Source of the DNA: Globodera rostochiensis | Lineage: Eukaryota; Nematoda; Chromadorea; Rhabditida; Heteroderidae | Assembly: GCA_018350325.1 (NCBI GenBank) | Contig: JAEVLN010000002.1 | Coordinates: forward strand, 4,261,456-4,325,455 | DNA length: 64,000 bases | Direction: 5' to 3' | Shown: positions 1-12,507 of the stretch, piece by piece | Numbering within the stretch: the first letter of the stretch is position 1 | Layout of the letters: the number at the start of each line of letters is the position of its first letter | Notes under the pieces: generated by a model | Databases searched by the model: none | What the model was told of the DNA's origin: nothing | What the model saw: only the letters and a program-made list of their open reading frames with translations | Position numbers and translations under genes: made by a program

Positions 1-293
1 AAATGCCCTTGTTTTTCATTGTCAGAACTAAACTAAAAGCAAATCTCAAAATAAAGCCATCAAATTGTCCATCATTGAAAATGTGAAATAAGAAGAGAAT
101 GATGATGCTCAATGCGAATGAAAATTGTGCGGACAGTGAAGAGAGCAGCAGTCGCCGAGTGGAAGAAAAGAGAGTGGGCTGAGTGAACAACTATTGCATA
201 GGAGGTGCTGGAATCAGACCCAAAAATGCACGCACAGCATCCAACATTTGCTTTCACCAAAACATTCATTCTCCCCACAGCGCTTCTTTCTTC

Positions 294-398
294 GGTTTAA
301 TTACCCAAGTTTGAGGTACTTGGTGTATCCTGCCCAAAATATCTGTGGCATGGAATAAATTTTGGAACTGCGCTGCCCTCAACTGGGCGGCGCTTAAA
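294..398 (+). ncRNA. SL1 spliced leader RNA, unit 1
   Basis: The 22-nt leader exon occupies 294-315 and is followed directly by the donor GTACTTGG. An Sm-type site (AATTTTGGAAC) follows, then a 9-bp hairpin with arms at 370-378 and 385-393 and a 6-nt loop. The leader is donated in trans to the 5' ends of mRNAs by the SL snRNP. The 3' end is estimated as a few bases past the hairpin. The stem arm is of the GGCGGCGC type. The upstream indel site at about 61-93 carries allele Q (CCATCATTGAAAATG). The promoter was not delimited; about 200 bp upstream is conserved in all units. Confidence 0.96.
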
Positions 399-626
399 TT
401 TGTCTTAAAAGGATGTGTGTTTACGAGTTAGCTTTAAAAAAGTTGGAATTTTGCAGGAGTTTCGGTGAATTCGACAAATTAGAGAAATTTTTTACATACA
501 TTCAATTTTTGAGAAAATTATACTTAGAGTTATTCTTGACAAATTTTGTCCAATATCTGTTTGATTTGAGCGTGACCAATGAGACAAAAAGTCACACATT
601 TGGTTGGCTTCCCTCACTCCTGCATC

Positions 627-745
627 GCTTACGACCATACCACGTTGAAAGCACGCCATCCCGTCCGATCTGGCAAGTTAAGCAACGTTGGGCCTCCTTA
701 GTACTTGGAACGGAGACGTCCTGGGAATCGGCGGTGTTGTAGGCT
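627..745 (+). rRNA. 5S ribosomal RNA, unit 1
   Basis: 119 nt, starting GCTTACGACCATACC and ending GTTGTAGGCT. The two ends pair over 9 bp (GCTTACGAC with GTTGTAGGC, including wobbles), forming helix I. The interior contains the conserved CCCGTCCGATCTGGCAAG core that holds the internal RNA polymerase III control region. A T-rich run after 746 is a likely Pol III terminator. Upstream flank is of the CTCCTGCATC type. Confidence 0.97.
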
Positions 746-1520
746 TTATTTTTTTTAAATTTTTAACTTAATTTCTGATTAGGTATTTATTTTTTTGTTT
801 GTTCAAAAAATATTAGCACTCGTTTGATAATTACGTGCGCGTGGATTTATTTCTCTTATCATTTCAGCTTTTTGATCTCCAAAAATGTCCGCAAATCTAC
901 ACAATTTTGATATTTTTCAATCGAATAACATATTCCCTTTCACCCTATTTATAAACAAATTTCAATAAGTTTGAACAAAAGAGTTCCCTGCCGCCCCATT
1001 ATTGTTTTTGGCCAAATTTGATGGACTGTAACTTTGCTTAGAATGGCGAGCGGCGCCCGATTTTTGCATATTCGTACTCAGCTCGACGAGGGGAATCGAT
1101 TGATATAAAATTTAGGCGAATTTGAGACAGTTGAAAAAAAACATGTTTTTTCATTTATATCGTTATTTTTAATTTATTTTAATAAAATTTTTGTATTTTT
1201 TTATCCTTCGAATTTGCGTGTAAGTTAGAAATGCCCTTGTTTTACATTGTCAGAACTAAACTAAAAGCAAATCTCAAAATAAAGCCATCAAAAAATTTCA
1301 TCCATTGAAAATAAATAAGAAGAGAATGATGATGCTCAATGCGAATGAAAATTGTGCGGACAGTGAAGAGAGCAGCAGTCGCCGAGTGGAAGAAAAGAGA
1401 GTGGGCTGAGTGAACAACTATTGCATAGGAGGTGCTGGAATCAGACCCAAAAATGCACGCACAGCATCCAACATTTGCTTTCACCAAAACATTCATTCTC
1501 CCCACAGCGCTTCTTTCTTC

Positions 1521-1625
1521 GGTTTAATTACCCAAGTTTGAGGTACTTGGTGTATCCTGCCCAAAATATCTGTGGCATGGAATAAATTTTGGAACTGCGC
1601 TGCCCTCAACTGGGCGGCGCTTAAA
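1521..1625 (+). ncRNA. SL1 spliced leader RNA, unit 2
   Basis: Intact leader, donor, Sm site and hairpin; GGCGGCGC stem arm. The upstream indel site has a unique allele (AAAATTTCATCC...AAATAAATAAG). Confidence 0.96.
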
Positions 1626-1853
1626 TTTGTCTTAAAAGGATGTGTGTTTACGAGTTAGCTTTAAAAAAGTTGGAATTTTGCAGGAGTTTCGGTGAATTCG
1701 ACAAATTAGAGAAATTTTTTACATACATTCAATTTTTGAGAAAATTATACTTAGAGTTATTCTTGACAAATTTTGTCCAATATCTGTTTGATTTGAGCGT
1801 GACCAATGAGACAAAAAGTCACACATTTGGTTGGCTTCCCTCACTCCTGCATC

Positions 1854-1972
1854 GCTTACGACCATACCACGTTGAAAGCACGCCATCCCGTCCGATCTGG
1901 CAAGTTAAGCAACGTTGGGCCTCCTTAGTACTTGGAACGGAGACGTCCTGGGAATCGGCGGTGTTGTAGGCT
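1854..1972 (+). rRNA. 5S ribosomal RNA, unit 2
   Basis: Sequence as in unit 1. Units 1 and 2 share GAGAAATTTT in the spacer between SL1 and 5S, where units 3-18 have GAGCAATTTT. Confidence 0.97.
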
Positions 1973-2749
1973 TTATTTTTTTTAAATTTTTAACTTAATT
2001 TCTGATTAGGTATTTATTTTTTTGTTTGTTCAAAAAATATTAGCACTCGTTTGATAATTACGTGCGCGTGGATTTATTTCTCTTATCATTTCAGCTTTTT
2101 GATCTCCAAAAATGTCCGCAAATCTACACAATTTTGATATTTTTCAATCGAATAACATATTCCCTTTCACCCTATTTATAAACAAATTTCAATAAGTTTG
2201 AACAAAAGAGTTCCCTGCCGCCCCATTATTGTTTTTGGCCAAATTTGATGGACTGTAACTTTGCTTAGAATGGCGAGCGGCGCCCGATTTTTGCATATTC
2301 GTACTCAGCTCGACGAGGGGAATCGATTGATATAAAATTTAGGCGAATTTGAGACAGTTGAAAAAAAACATGTTTTTTCATTTATATCGTTATTTTTAAT
2401 TTATTTTAATAAAATTTTTGTATTTTTTTATCCTTCGAATTTGCGTGTAAGTTAGAAATGCCCTTGTTTTACATTGTCAGAACTAAACTAAAAGCAAATC
2501 TCAAAATAAAGCCATCAAATTGTCCATTATCCATTGAAGTGAAATAAGAAGAGAATGATGATGCTCAATGCGAATGAAAATTGTGCGGACAGTGAAGAGA
2601 GCAGCAGTCGCCGAGTGGAAGAAAAGAGAGTGGGCTGAGTGAACAACTATTGCATAGGAGGTGCTGGAATCAGACCCAAAAATGCACGCACAGCATCCAA
2701 CATTTGCTTTCACCAAAACATTCATTCTCCCCACAGCGCTTCTTTCTTC

Positions 2750-2854
2750 GGTTTAATTACCCAAGTTTGAGGTACTTGGTGTATCCTGCCCAAAATATCT
2801 GTGGCATGGAATAAATTTTGGAACTGCGCTGCCCTCAACTGGGCGGCGCTTAAA
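2750..2854 (+). ncRNA. SL1 spliced leader RNA, unit 3
   Basis: Intact; GGCGGCGC stem arm. Unique upstream allele (GTCCATTATCCATTGAAG). Confidence 0.96.
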
Positions 2855-3082
2855 TTTGTCTTAAAAGGATGTGTGTTTACGAGTTAGCTTTAAAAAAGTT
2901 GGAATTTTGCAGGAGTTTCGGTGAATTCGACAAATTAGAGCAATTTTTTACATACATTCAATTTTTGAGAAAATTATACTTAGAGTTATTCTTGACAAAT
3001 TTTGTCCAATATCTGTTTGATTTGAGCGTGACCAATGAGACAAAAAGTCACACATTTGGTTGGCTTCCCTCACTCCTGCATC

Positions 3083-3201
3083 GCTTACGACCATACCACG
3101 TTGAAAGCACGCCATCCCGTCCGATCTGGCAAGTTAAGCAACGTTGGGCCTCCTTAGTACTTGGAACGGAGACGTCCTGGGAATCGGCGGTGTTGTAGGC
3201 T
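3083..3201 (+). rRNA. 5S ribosomal RNA, unit 3
   Basis: Intact 119-nt gene with CTCCTGCATC upstream flank and a T-run after the 3' end. Confidence 0.97.
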
Positions 3202-3977
3202 TTATTTTTTTTAAATTTTTAACTTAATTTCTGATTAGGTATTTATTTTTTTGTTTGTTCAAAAAATATTAGCACTCGTTTGATAATTACGTGCGCGTGG
3301 ATTTATTTCTCTTATCATTTCAGCTTTTTGATCTCCAAAAATGTCCGCAAATCTACACAATTTTGATATTTTTCAATCGAATAACATATTCCCTTTCACC
3401 CTATTTATAAACAAATTTCAATAAGTTTGAACAAAAGAGTTCCCTGCCGCCCCATTATTGTTTTTGGCCAAATTTGATGGACTGTAACTTTGCTTAGAAT
3501 GGCGAGCGGCGCCCGATTTTTGCATATTCGTACTCAGCTCGACGAGGGGAATCGATTGATATAAAATTTAGGCGAATTTGAGACAGTTGAAAAAAAACAT
3601 GTTTTTTCATTTATATCGTTATTTTTAATTTATTTTAATAAAATTTTTGTATTTTTTTATCCTTCGAATTTGCGTGTAAGTTAGAAATGCCCTTGTTTTA
3701 CATTGTCAGAACTAAACTAAAAGCAAATCTCAAAATAAAGCCATCAAATTGTCCATATCCATTGAAGTGAAATAAGAAGAGAATGATGATGCTCAATGCG
3801 AATGAAAATTGTGCGGACAGTGAAGAGAGCAGCAGTCGCCGAGTGGAAGAAAAGAGAGTGGGCTGAGTGAACAACTATTGCATAGGAGGTGCTGGAATCA
3901 GACCCAAAAATGCACGCACAGCATCCAACATTTGCTTTCACCAAAACATTCATTCTCCCCACAGCGCTTCTTTCTTC

Positions 3978-4082
3978 GGTTTAATTACCCAAGTTTGAGG
4001 TACTTGGTGTATCCTGCCCAAAATATCTGTGGCATGGAATAAATTTTGGAACTGCGCTGCCCTCAACTGGGCGGTGCTTAAA
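3978..4082 (+). ncRNA. SL1 spliced leader RNA, unit 4
   Basis: Intact; stem arm of the GGCGGTGC type, which replaces a G-C by a G-U pair. Unique upstream allele (GTCCATATCCATTG). Confidence 0.96.
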
Positions 4083-4310
4083 TTTGTCTTAAAAGGATGT
4101 GTGTTTACGAGTTAGCTTTAAAAAAGTTGGAATTTTGCAGGAGTTTCGGTGAATTCGACAAATTAGAGCAATTTTTTACATACATTCAATTTTTGAGAAA
4201 ATTATACTTAGAGTTATTCTTGACAAATTTTGTCCAATATCTGTTTGATTTGAGCGTGACCAATGAGACAAAAAGTCACACATTTGGTTGGCTTCCCTCA
4301 CTCCTGCATC

Positions 4311-4429
4311 GCTTACGACCATACCACGTTGAAAGCACGCCATCCCGTCCGATCTGGCAAGTTAAGCAACGTTGGGCCTCCTTAGTACTTGGAACGGAGA
4401 CGTCCTGGGAATCGGCGGTGTTGTAGGCT
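4311..4429 (+). rRNA. 5S ribosomal RNA, unit 4
   Basis: Intact 119-nt gene; CTCCTGCATC flank. Confidence 0.97.
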
Positions 4430-5204
4430 TTATTTTTTTTAAATTTTTAACTTAATTTCTGATTAGGTATTTATTTTTTTGTTTGTTCAAAAAATATTAG
4501 CACTCGTTTAATAATTACGTGCGCGTGGATTTATTTCTCTTATCATTTCAGCTTTTTGATCTCCAAAAATGTCCGCAAATCTACACAATTTTGATATTTT
4601 TCAATCGAATAACATATTCCCTTTCACCCTATTTATAAACAAATTTCAATAAGTTTGAACAAAAGAGTTCCCTGCCGCCCCATTATTGTTTTTGGCCAAA
4701 TTTGATGGACTGTAACTTTGCTTAGAATGGCGAGCGGCGCCCGATTTTTGCATATTCGTACTCAGCTCGACGAGGGGAATCGATTGATATAAAATTTAGG
4801 CGAATTTGAGACAGTTGAAAAAAACATGTTTTTTCATTTATATCATTATTTTTAATTTATTTTAATAAAATTTTTGTATTTTTTTATCCTTCGAATTTGC
4901 GTGCAAGTTAGAAATGCCCTTGTTTTTCATTGTCAGAACTAAACTAAAAGCAAATCTCAAAATAAAGCCATCAAATTGTCCATCATTGAAAATGTGAAAT
5001 AAGAAGAGAATGATGATGCTCAATGCGAATGAAAATTGTGCGGACAGTGAAGAGAGCAGCAGTCGCCGAGTGGAAGAAAAGAGAGTGGGCTGAGTGAACA
5101 ACTATTGCATAGGAGGTGCTGGAATCAGACCCAAAAATGCACGCACAGCATCCAACATTTGCTTTCACCAAAACATTCATTCTCCCCACAGCGCTTCTTT
5201 CTTC

Positions 5205-5309
5205 GGTTTAATTACCCAAGTTTGAGGTACTTGGTGTATCCTGCCCAAAATATCTGTGGCATGGAATAAATTTTGGAACTGCGCTGCCCTCAACTGGGCG
5301 GCGCTTAAA
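5205..5309 (+). ncRNA. SL1 spliced leader RNA, unit 5
   Basis: Intact; GGCGGCGC stem arm; upstream allele Q, as in units 1, 7 and 10. Confidence 0.96.
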
Positions 5310-5537
5310 TTTGTCTTAAAAGGATGTGTGTTTACGAGTTAGCTTTAAAAAAGTTGGAATTTTGCAGGAGTTTCGGTGAATTCGACAAATTAGAGCAATT
5401 TTTTACATACATTCAATTTTTGAGAAAATTATACTTAGAGTTATTCTTGACAAATTTTGTCCAATATCTGTTTGATTTGAGCGTGACCAATGAGACAAAA
5501 AGTCACACATTTGGTTGGCTTCCCTCACTCCTGCATC

Positions 5538-5656
5538 GCTTACGACCATACCACGTTGAAAGCACGCCATCCCGTCCGATCTGGCAAGTTAAGCAACGTT
5601 GGGCCTCCTTAGTACTTGGAACGGAGACGTCCTGGGAATCGGCGGTGTTGTAGGCT
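5538..5656 (+). rRNA. 5S ribosomal RNA, unit 5
   Basis: Intact gene. The T-rich tract just downstream is rearranged relative to neighbours. Confidence 0.97.
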
Positions 5657-6430
5657 TTTTTATTTTTTTTTTTTAACTTAATTTCTGATTAGGTATTTAT
5701 TTTTTTGTTTGTTCAAAAAATATTAGCACTCGTTTGATAATTACGTGCGCGTGGATTTATTTCTCTTATCATTTCAGCTTTTTGATCTCCAAAAATGTCC
5801 GCAAATCTACACAATTTTGATATTTTTCAATCGAATAACATATTCCCTTTCACCCTATTTATAAACAAATTTCAATAAGTTTGAACAAAAGAGTTCCCTG
5901 CCGCCCCATTATTGTTTTTGGCCAAATTTGATGGACTGTAACTTTGCTTAGAATGGCGAGCGGCGCCCGATTTTTGCATATTCGTACTCAGCTCGACGAG
6001 GGGAATCGATTGATATAAAATTTAGGCGAATTTGAGACAGTTGAAAAAAAACATGTTTTTTCATTTATATCGTTATTTTTAATTTATTTTAATAAAATTT
6101 TTGTATTTTTTTATCCTTCGAATTTGCGTGTAAGTTAGAAATGCCCTTGTTTTACATTGTCAGAACTAAACTAAAAGCAAATCTCAAAATAAAGCCATCA
6201 AATTGTCCATTATATTGAAGTGAAATAAGAAGAGAATGATGATGCTCAATGCGAATGAAAATTGTGCGGACAGTGAAGAGAGCAGCAGTCGCCGAGTGGA
6301 AGAAAAGAGAGTGGGCTGAGTGAACAACTATTGCATAGGAGGTGCTGGAATCAGACCCAAAAATGCACGCACAGCATCCAACATTTGCTTTCACCAAAAC
6401 ATTCATTCTCCCCACAGCGCTTCTTTCTTC

Positions 6431-6535
6431 GGTTTAATTACCCAAGTTTGAGGTACTTGGTGTATCCTGCCCAAAATATCTGTGGCATGGAATAAATTTT
6501 GGAACTGCGCTGCCCTCAACTGGGCGGTGCTTAAA
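6431..6535 (+). ncRNA. SL1 spliced leader RNA, unit 6
   Basis: Intact; GGCGGTGC stem arm; unique upstream allele (GTCCATTATATTGAAG). Confidence 0.96.
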
Positions 6536-6763
6536 TTTGTCTTAAAAGGATGTGTGTTTACGAGTTAGCTTTAAAAAAGTTGGAATTTTGCAGGAGTTTC
6601 GGTGAATTCGACAAATTAGAGCAATTTTTTACATACATTCAATTTTTGAGAAAATTATACTTAGAGTTATTCTTGACAAATTTTGTCCAATATCTGTTTG
6701 ATTTGAGCGTGACCAATGAGACAAAAAGTCACACATTTGGTTGGCTTCCCTCACTCCAGCATC

Positions 6764-6882
6764 GCTTACGACCATACCACGTTGAAAGCACGCCATCCCG
6801 TCCGATCTGGCAAGTTAAGCAACGTTGGGCCTCCTTAGTACTTGGAACGGAGACGTCCTGGGAATCGGCGGTGTTGTAGGCT
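6764..6882 (+). rRNA. 5S ribosomal RNA, unit 6
   Basis: Intact gene; first unit with the CTCCAGCATC upstream flank. Confidence 0.97.
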
Positions 6883-7658
6883 TTATTTTTTTTTAATTTT
6901 TAACTTAATTTCTGATTAGGTATTTATTTTTTTGTTTGTTCAAAAAATATTAGCACTCGTTTGATAATTACGTGCGCGTGGATTTATTTCTCTTATCATT
7001 TCAGCTTTTTGATCTCCAAAAATGTCCGCAAATCTACACAATTTTGATATTTTTCAATCGAATAACATATTCCCTTTCACCCTATTTATAAACAAATTTC
7101 AATAAGTTTGAACAAAAGAGTTCCCTGCCGCCCCATTATTGTTTTTGGCCAAATTTGATGGACTGTAACTTTGCTTAGAATGGCGAGCGGCGCCCGATTT
7201 TTGCATATTCGTACTCAGCTCGACGAGGGGAATCGATTGATATAAAATTTAGGCGAATTTGAGACAGTTGAAAAAAACATGTTTTTTCATTTATATCGTT
7301 ATTTTTAATTTATTTTAATAAAAATTTTTGTATTTTTTTATCCTTCGAATTTGCGTGTAAGTTAAAAATGCCCTTGTTTTTCATTGTCAGAACTAAACTA
7401 AAAGCAAATCTCAAAATAAAGCCATCAAATTGTCCATCATTGAAAATGTGAAATAAGAAGAGAATGATGATGCTCAATGCGAATGAAAATTGTGCGGACA
7501 GTGAAGAGAGCAGCAGTCGCCGAGTGGAAGAAAAGAGAGTGGGCTGAGTGAACAACTATTGCATAGGAGGTGCTGGAATCAGACCCAAAAATGCACGCAC
7601 AGCATCCAACATTTGCTTTCACCAAAACATTCATTCTCCCCACAGCGCTTCTTTCTTC

Positions 7659-7763
7659 GGTTTAATTACCCAAGTTTGAGGTACTTGGTGTATCCTGCCC
7701 AAAATATCTGTGGCATGGAATAAATTTTGGAACTGCGCTGCCCTCAACTGGGCGGTGCTTAAA
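7659..7763 (+). ncRNA. SL1 spliced leader RNA, unit 7
   Basis: Intact; GGCGGTGC stem arm; upstream allele Q. Confidence 0.96.
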
Positions 7764-7991
7764 TTTGTCTTAAAAGGATGTGTGTTTACGAGTTAGCTTT
7801 AAAAAAGTTGGAATTTTGCAGGAGTTTCGGTGAATTCGACAAATTAGAGCAATTTTTTACATACATTCAATTTTTGAGAAAATTATACTTAGAGTTATTC
7901 TTGACAAATTTTGTCCAATATCTGTTTGATTTGAGCGTGACCAATGAGACAAAAAGTCACACATTTGGTTGGCTTCCCTCACTCCAGCATC

Positions 7992-8100
7992 GCTTACGAC
8001 CATACCACGTTGAAAGCACGCCATCCCGTCCGATCTGGCAAGTTAAGCAACGTTGGGCCTCCTTAGTACTTGGAACGGAGACGTCCTGGGAATCGGCGGT
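7992..8100 (+). pseudogene. 3'-truncated 5S rRNA gene, unit 7
   Basis: The gene matches 5S up to ...TCGGCGGT, then jumps to TGTTCAAAAAATATT, which lies about 65 bp farther on in other units. The last 10 nt, the 3' strand of helix I and the T-rich terminator are all lost. TGTT lies at both edges of the missing segment in normal units, which fits a microhomology deletion. A stable 5S rRNA is not expected from this copy. Confidence 0.93.
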
Positions 8101-8821
8101 TGTTCAAAAAATATTAGCACTCGTTTGATAATTACGTGCGCGTGGATTTATTTCTCTTATCATTTCAGCTTTTTGATCTCCAAAAATGTCCGCAAATCTA
8201 CACAATTTTGATATTTTTCAATCGAATAACATATTCCCTTTCACCCTATTTATAAACAAATTTCAATAAGTTTGAACAAAAGAGTTCCCTGCCGCCCCAT
8301 TATTGTTTTTGGCCAAATTTGATGGACTGTAACTTTGCTTAGAATGGCGAGCGGCGCCCGATTTTTGCATATTCGTACTCAGCTCGACGAGGGGAATCGA
8401 TTGATATAAAATTTAGGCGAATTTGAGACAGTTGAAAAAAAACATGTTTTTTCATTTATATCGTTATTTTTAATTTATTTTAATAAAATTTTTGTATTTT
8501 TTTATCCTTCGAATTTGCGTGTAAGTTAGAAATGCCCTTGTTTTACATTGTCAGAACTAAACTAAAAGCAAATCTCAAAATAAAGCCATCAAATTGTCCA
8601 TCATCCATAAGTGAAATAAGAAGAGAATGATGATGCTCAATGCGAATGAAAATTGTGCGGACAGTGAAGAGAGCAGCAGTCGCCGAGTGGAAGAAAAGAG
8701 AGTGGGCTGAGTGAACAACTATTGCATAGGAGGTGCTGGAATCAGACCCAAAAATGCACGCACAGCATCCAACATTTGCTTTCACCAAAACATTCATTCT
8801 CCCCACAGCGCTTCTTTCTTC

Positions 8822-8926
8822 GGTTTAATTACCCAAGTTTGAGGTACTTGGTGTATCCTGCCCAAAATATCTGTGGCATGGAATAAATTTTGGAACTGCG
8901 CTGCCCTCAACTGGGCGGTGCTTAAA
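8822..8926 (+). ncRNA. SL1 spliced leader RNA, unit 8
   Basis: Intact; GGCGGTGC stem arm; unique upstream allele (GTCCATCATCCATAAG). Confidence 0.96.
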
Positions 8927-9154
8927 TTTGTCTTAAAAGGATGTGTGTTTACGAGTTAGCTTTAAAAAAGTTGGAATTTTGCAGGAGTTTCGGTGAATTC
9001 GACAAATTAGAGCAATTTTTTACATACATTCAATTTTTGAGAAAATTATACTTAGAGTTATTCTTGACAAATTTTGTCCAATATCTGTTTGATTTGAGCG
9101 TGACCAATGAGACAAAAAGTCACACATTTGGTTGGCTTCCCTCACTCCAGCATC

Positions 9155-9273
9155 GCTTACGACCATACCACGTTGAAAGCACGCCATCCCGTCCGATCTG
9201 GCAAGTTAAGCAACGTTGGGCCTCCTTAGTACTTGGAACGGAGACGTCCTGGGAATCGGCGGTGTTGTAGGCT
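9155..9273 (+). rRNA. 5S ribosomal RNA, unit 8
   Basis: Intact gene; CTCCAGCATC flank. Confidence 0.97.
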
Positions 9274-10051
9274 TTATTTTTTTTTAATTTTTAACTTAAT
9301 TTCTGATTAGGTATTTATTTTTTTGTTTGTTCAAAAAATATTAGCACTCGTTTGATAATTACGTGCGCGTGGATTTATTTCTCTTATCATTTCAGCTTTT
9401 TGATCTCCAAAAATGTCCGCAAATCTACACAATTTTGATATTTTTCAATCGAATAACATATTCCCTTTCACCCTATTTATAAACAAATTTCAATAAGTTT
9501 GAACAAAAGAGTTCCCTGCCGCCCCATTATTGTTTTTGGCCAAATTTGATGGACTGTAACTTTGCTTAGAATGGCGAGCGGCGCCCGATTTTTGCATATT
9601 CGTACTCAGCTCGACGAGGGGAATCGATTGATATAAAATTTAGGCGAATTTGAGACAGTTGAAAAAAAACATGTTTTTTCATTTATATCGTTATTTTTAA
9701 TTTATTTTAATAAAATTTTTGTATTTTTTTATCCTTCGAATTTGCGTGTAAGTTAGAAATGCCCTTGTTTTACATTGTCAGAACTAAACTAAAAGCAAAT
9801 CTCAAAATAAAGCCATCAAATTGTCCATCCCATTGAAAATGTGAAATAAGAAGAGAATGATGATGCTCAATGCGAATGAAAATTGTGCGGACAGTGAAGA
9901 GAGCAGCAGTCGCCGAGTGGAAGAAAAGAGAGTGGGCTGAGTGAACAACTATTGCATAGGAGGTGCTGGAATCAGACCCAAAAATGCACGCACAGCATCC
10001 AACATTTGCTTTCACCAAAACATTCATTCTCCCCACAGCGCTTCTTTCTTC

Positions 10052-10156
10052 GGTTTAATTACCCAAGTTTGAGGTACTTGGTGTATCCTGCCCAAAATAT
10101 CTGTGGCATGGAATAAATTTTGGAACTGCGCTGCCCTCAACTGGGCGGTGCTTAAA
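10052..10156 (+). ncRNA. SL1 spliced leader RNA, unit 9
   Basis: Intact; GGCGGTGC stem arm; upstream allele P (CCATCCCATTGAAAATG), shared with units 11, 15, 18 and 19. Confidence 0.96.
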
Positions 10157-10384
10157 TTTGTCTTAAAAGGATGTGTGTTTACGAGTTAGCTTTAAAAAAG
10201 TTGGAATTTTGCAGGAGTTTCGGTGAATTCGACAAATTAGAGCAATTTTTTACATACATTCAATTTTTGAGAAAATTATACTTAGAGTTATTCTTGACAA
10301 ATTTTGTCCAATATCTGTTTGATTTGAGCGTGACCAATGAGACAAAAAGTCACACATTTGGTTGGCTTCCCTCACTCCTGCATC

Positions 10385-10503
10385 GCTTACGACCATACCA
10401 CGTTGAAAGCACGCCATCCCGTCCGATCTGGCAAGTTAAGCAACGTTGGGCCTCCTTAGTACTTGGAACGGAGACGTCCTGGGAATCGGCGGTGTTGTAG
10501 GCT
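10385..10503 (+). rRNA. 5S ribosomal RNA, unit 9
   Basis: Intact gene; CTCCTGCATC flank; altered T-tract downstream. Confidence 0.97.
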
Positions 10504-11278
10504 TTATTATTTTTTTTTTTTAACTTAATTTCTGATTAGGTATTTATTTTTTTGTTTGTTCAAAAAATATTAGCACTCGTTTGATAATTACGTGCGCGTG
10601 GATTTATTTCTCTTATCATTTCAGCTTTTTGATCTCCAAAAATGTCCGCAAATCTACACAATTTTGATATTTTTCAATCGAATAACATATTCCCTTTCAC
10701 CCTATTTATAAACAAATTTCAATAAGTTTGAACAAAAGAGTTCCCTGCCGCCCCATTATTGTTTTTGGCCAAATTTGATGGACTGTAACTTTGCTTAGAA
10801 TGGCGAGCGGCGCCCGATTTTTGCATATTCGTACTCAGCTCGACGAGGGGAATCGATTGATATAAAATTTAGGCGAATTTGAGACAGTTGAAAAAAAACA
10901 TGTTTTTTCATTTATATCGTTATTTTTAATTTATTTTAATAAAATTTTTGTATTTTTTTATCCTTCGAATTTGCGTGTAAGTTAGAAATGCCCTTGTTTT
11001 ACATTGTCAGAACTAAACTAAAAGCAAATCTCAAAATAAAGCCATCAAATTGTCCATCATTGAAAATGTGAAATAAGAAGAGAATGATGATGCTCAATGC
11101 GAATGAAAATTGTGCGGACAGTGAAGAGAGCAGCAGTCGCCGAGTGGAAGAAAAGAGAGTGGGCTGAGTGAACAACTATTGCATAGGAGGTGCTGGAATC
11201 AGACCCAAAAATGCACGCACAGCATCCAACATTTGCTTTCACCAAAACATTCATTCTCCCCACAGCGCTTCTTTCTTC

Positions 11279-11383
11279 GGTTTAATTACCCAAGTTTGAG
11301 GTACTTGGTGTATCCTGCCCAAAATATCTGTGGCATGGAATAAATTTTGGAACTGCGCTGCCCTCAACTGGGCGGTGCTTAAA
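11279..11383 (+). ncRNA. SL1 spliced leader RNA, unit 10
   Basis: Intact; GGCGGTGC stem arm; upstream allele Q. Confidence 0.96.
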
Positions 11384-11611
11384 TTTGTCTTAAAAGGATG
11401 TGTGTTTACGAGTTAGCTTTAAAAAAGTTGGAATTTTGCAGGAGTTTCGGTGAATTCGACAAATTAGAGCAATTTTTTACATACATTCAATTTTTGAGAA
11501 AATTATACTTAGAGTTATTCTTGACAAATTTTGTCCAATATCTGTTTGATTTGAGCGTGACCAATGAGACAAAAAGTCACACATTTGGTTGGCTTCCCTC
11601 ACTCCAGCATC

Positions 11612-11730
11612 GCTTACGACCATACCACGTTGAAAGCACGCCATCCCGTCCGATCTGGCAAGTTAAGCAACGTTGGGCCTCCTTAGTACTTGGAACGGAG
11701 ACGTCCTGGGAATCGGCGGTGTTGTAGGCT
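11612..11730 (+). rRNA. 5S ribosomal RNA, unit 10
   Basis: Intact gene; CTCCAGCATC flank; expanded T-run after the 3' end. Confidence 0.97.
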
Positions 11731-12507
11731 TTATTTTTTTTTTTTTTTAACTTAATTTCTGATTAGGTATTTATTTTTTTGTTTGTTCAAAAAATATTAG
11801 CACTCGTTTGATAATTACGTGCGCGTGGATTTATTTCTCTTATCATTTCAGCTTTTTGATCTCCAAAAATGTCCGCAAATCTACACAATTTTGATATTTT
11901 TCAATCGAATAACATATTCCCTTTCACCCTATTTATAAACAAATTTCAATAAGTTTGAACAAAAGAGTTCCCTGCCGCCCCATTATTGTTTTTGGCCAAA
12001 TTTGATGGACTGTAACTTTGCTTAGAATGGCGAGCGGCGCCCGATTTTTGCATATTCGTACTCAGCTCGACGAGGGGAATCGATTGATATAAAATTTAGG
12101 CGAATTTGAGACAGTTGAAAAAAAACATGTTTTTTCATTTATATCGTTATTTTTAATTTATTTTAATAAAATTTTTGTATTTTTTTATCCTTCGAATTTG
12201 CGTGTAAGTTAGAAATGCCCTTGTTTTACATTGTCAGAACTAAACTAAAAGCAAATCTCAAAATAAAGCCATCAAATTGTCCATCCCATTGAAAATGTGA
12301 AATAAGAAGAGAATGATGATGCTCAATGCGAATGAAAATTGTGCGGACAGTGAAGAGAGCAGCAGTCGCCGAGTGGAAGAAAAGAGAGTGGGCTGAGTGA
12401 ACAACTATTGCATAGGAGGTGCTGGAATCAGACCCAAAAATGCACGCACAGCATCCAACATTTGCTTTCACCAAAACATTCATTCTCCCCACAGCGCTTC
12501 TTTCTTC

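Noticed and set aside
72..278. 68-88 aa antisense open frame upstream of each SL1 gene
   Set aside because: It covers the SL1 upstream region, its C-terminus changes with every hotspot allele, and it has no recognisable domain. Identity between units reflects array homogenisation.
413..742. 109-aa open frame repeated in nearly every array unit
   Set aside because: It starts after SL1 and runs through the 5S gene in sense. It is preserved only because the units are homogenised, and 5S function explains its sequence.
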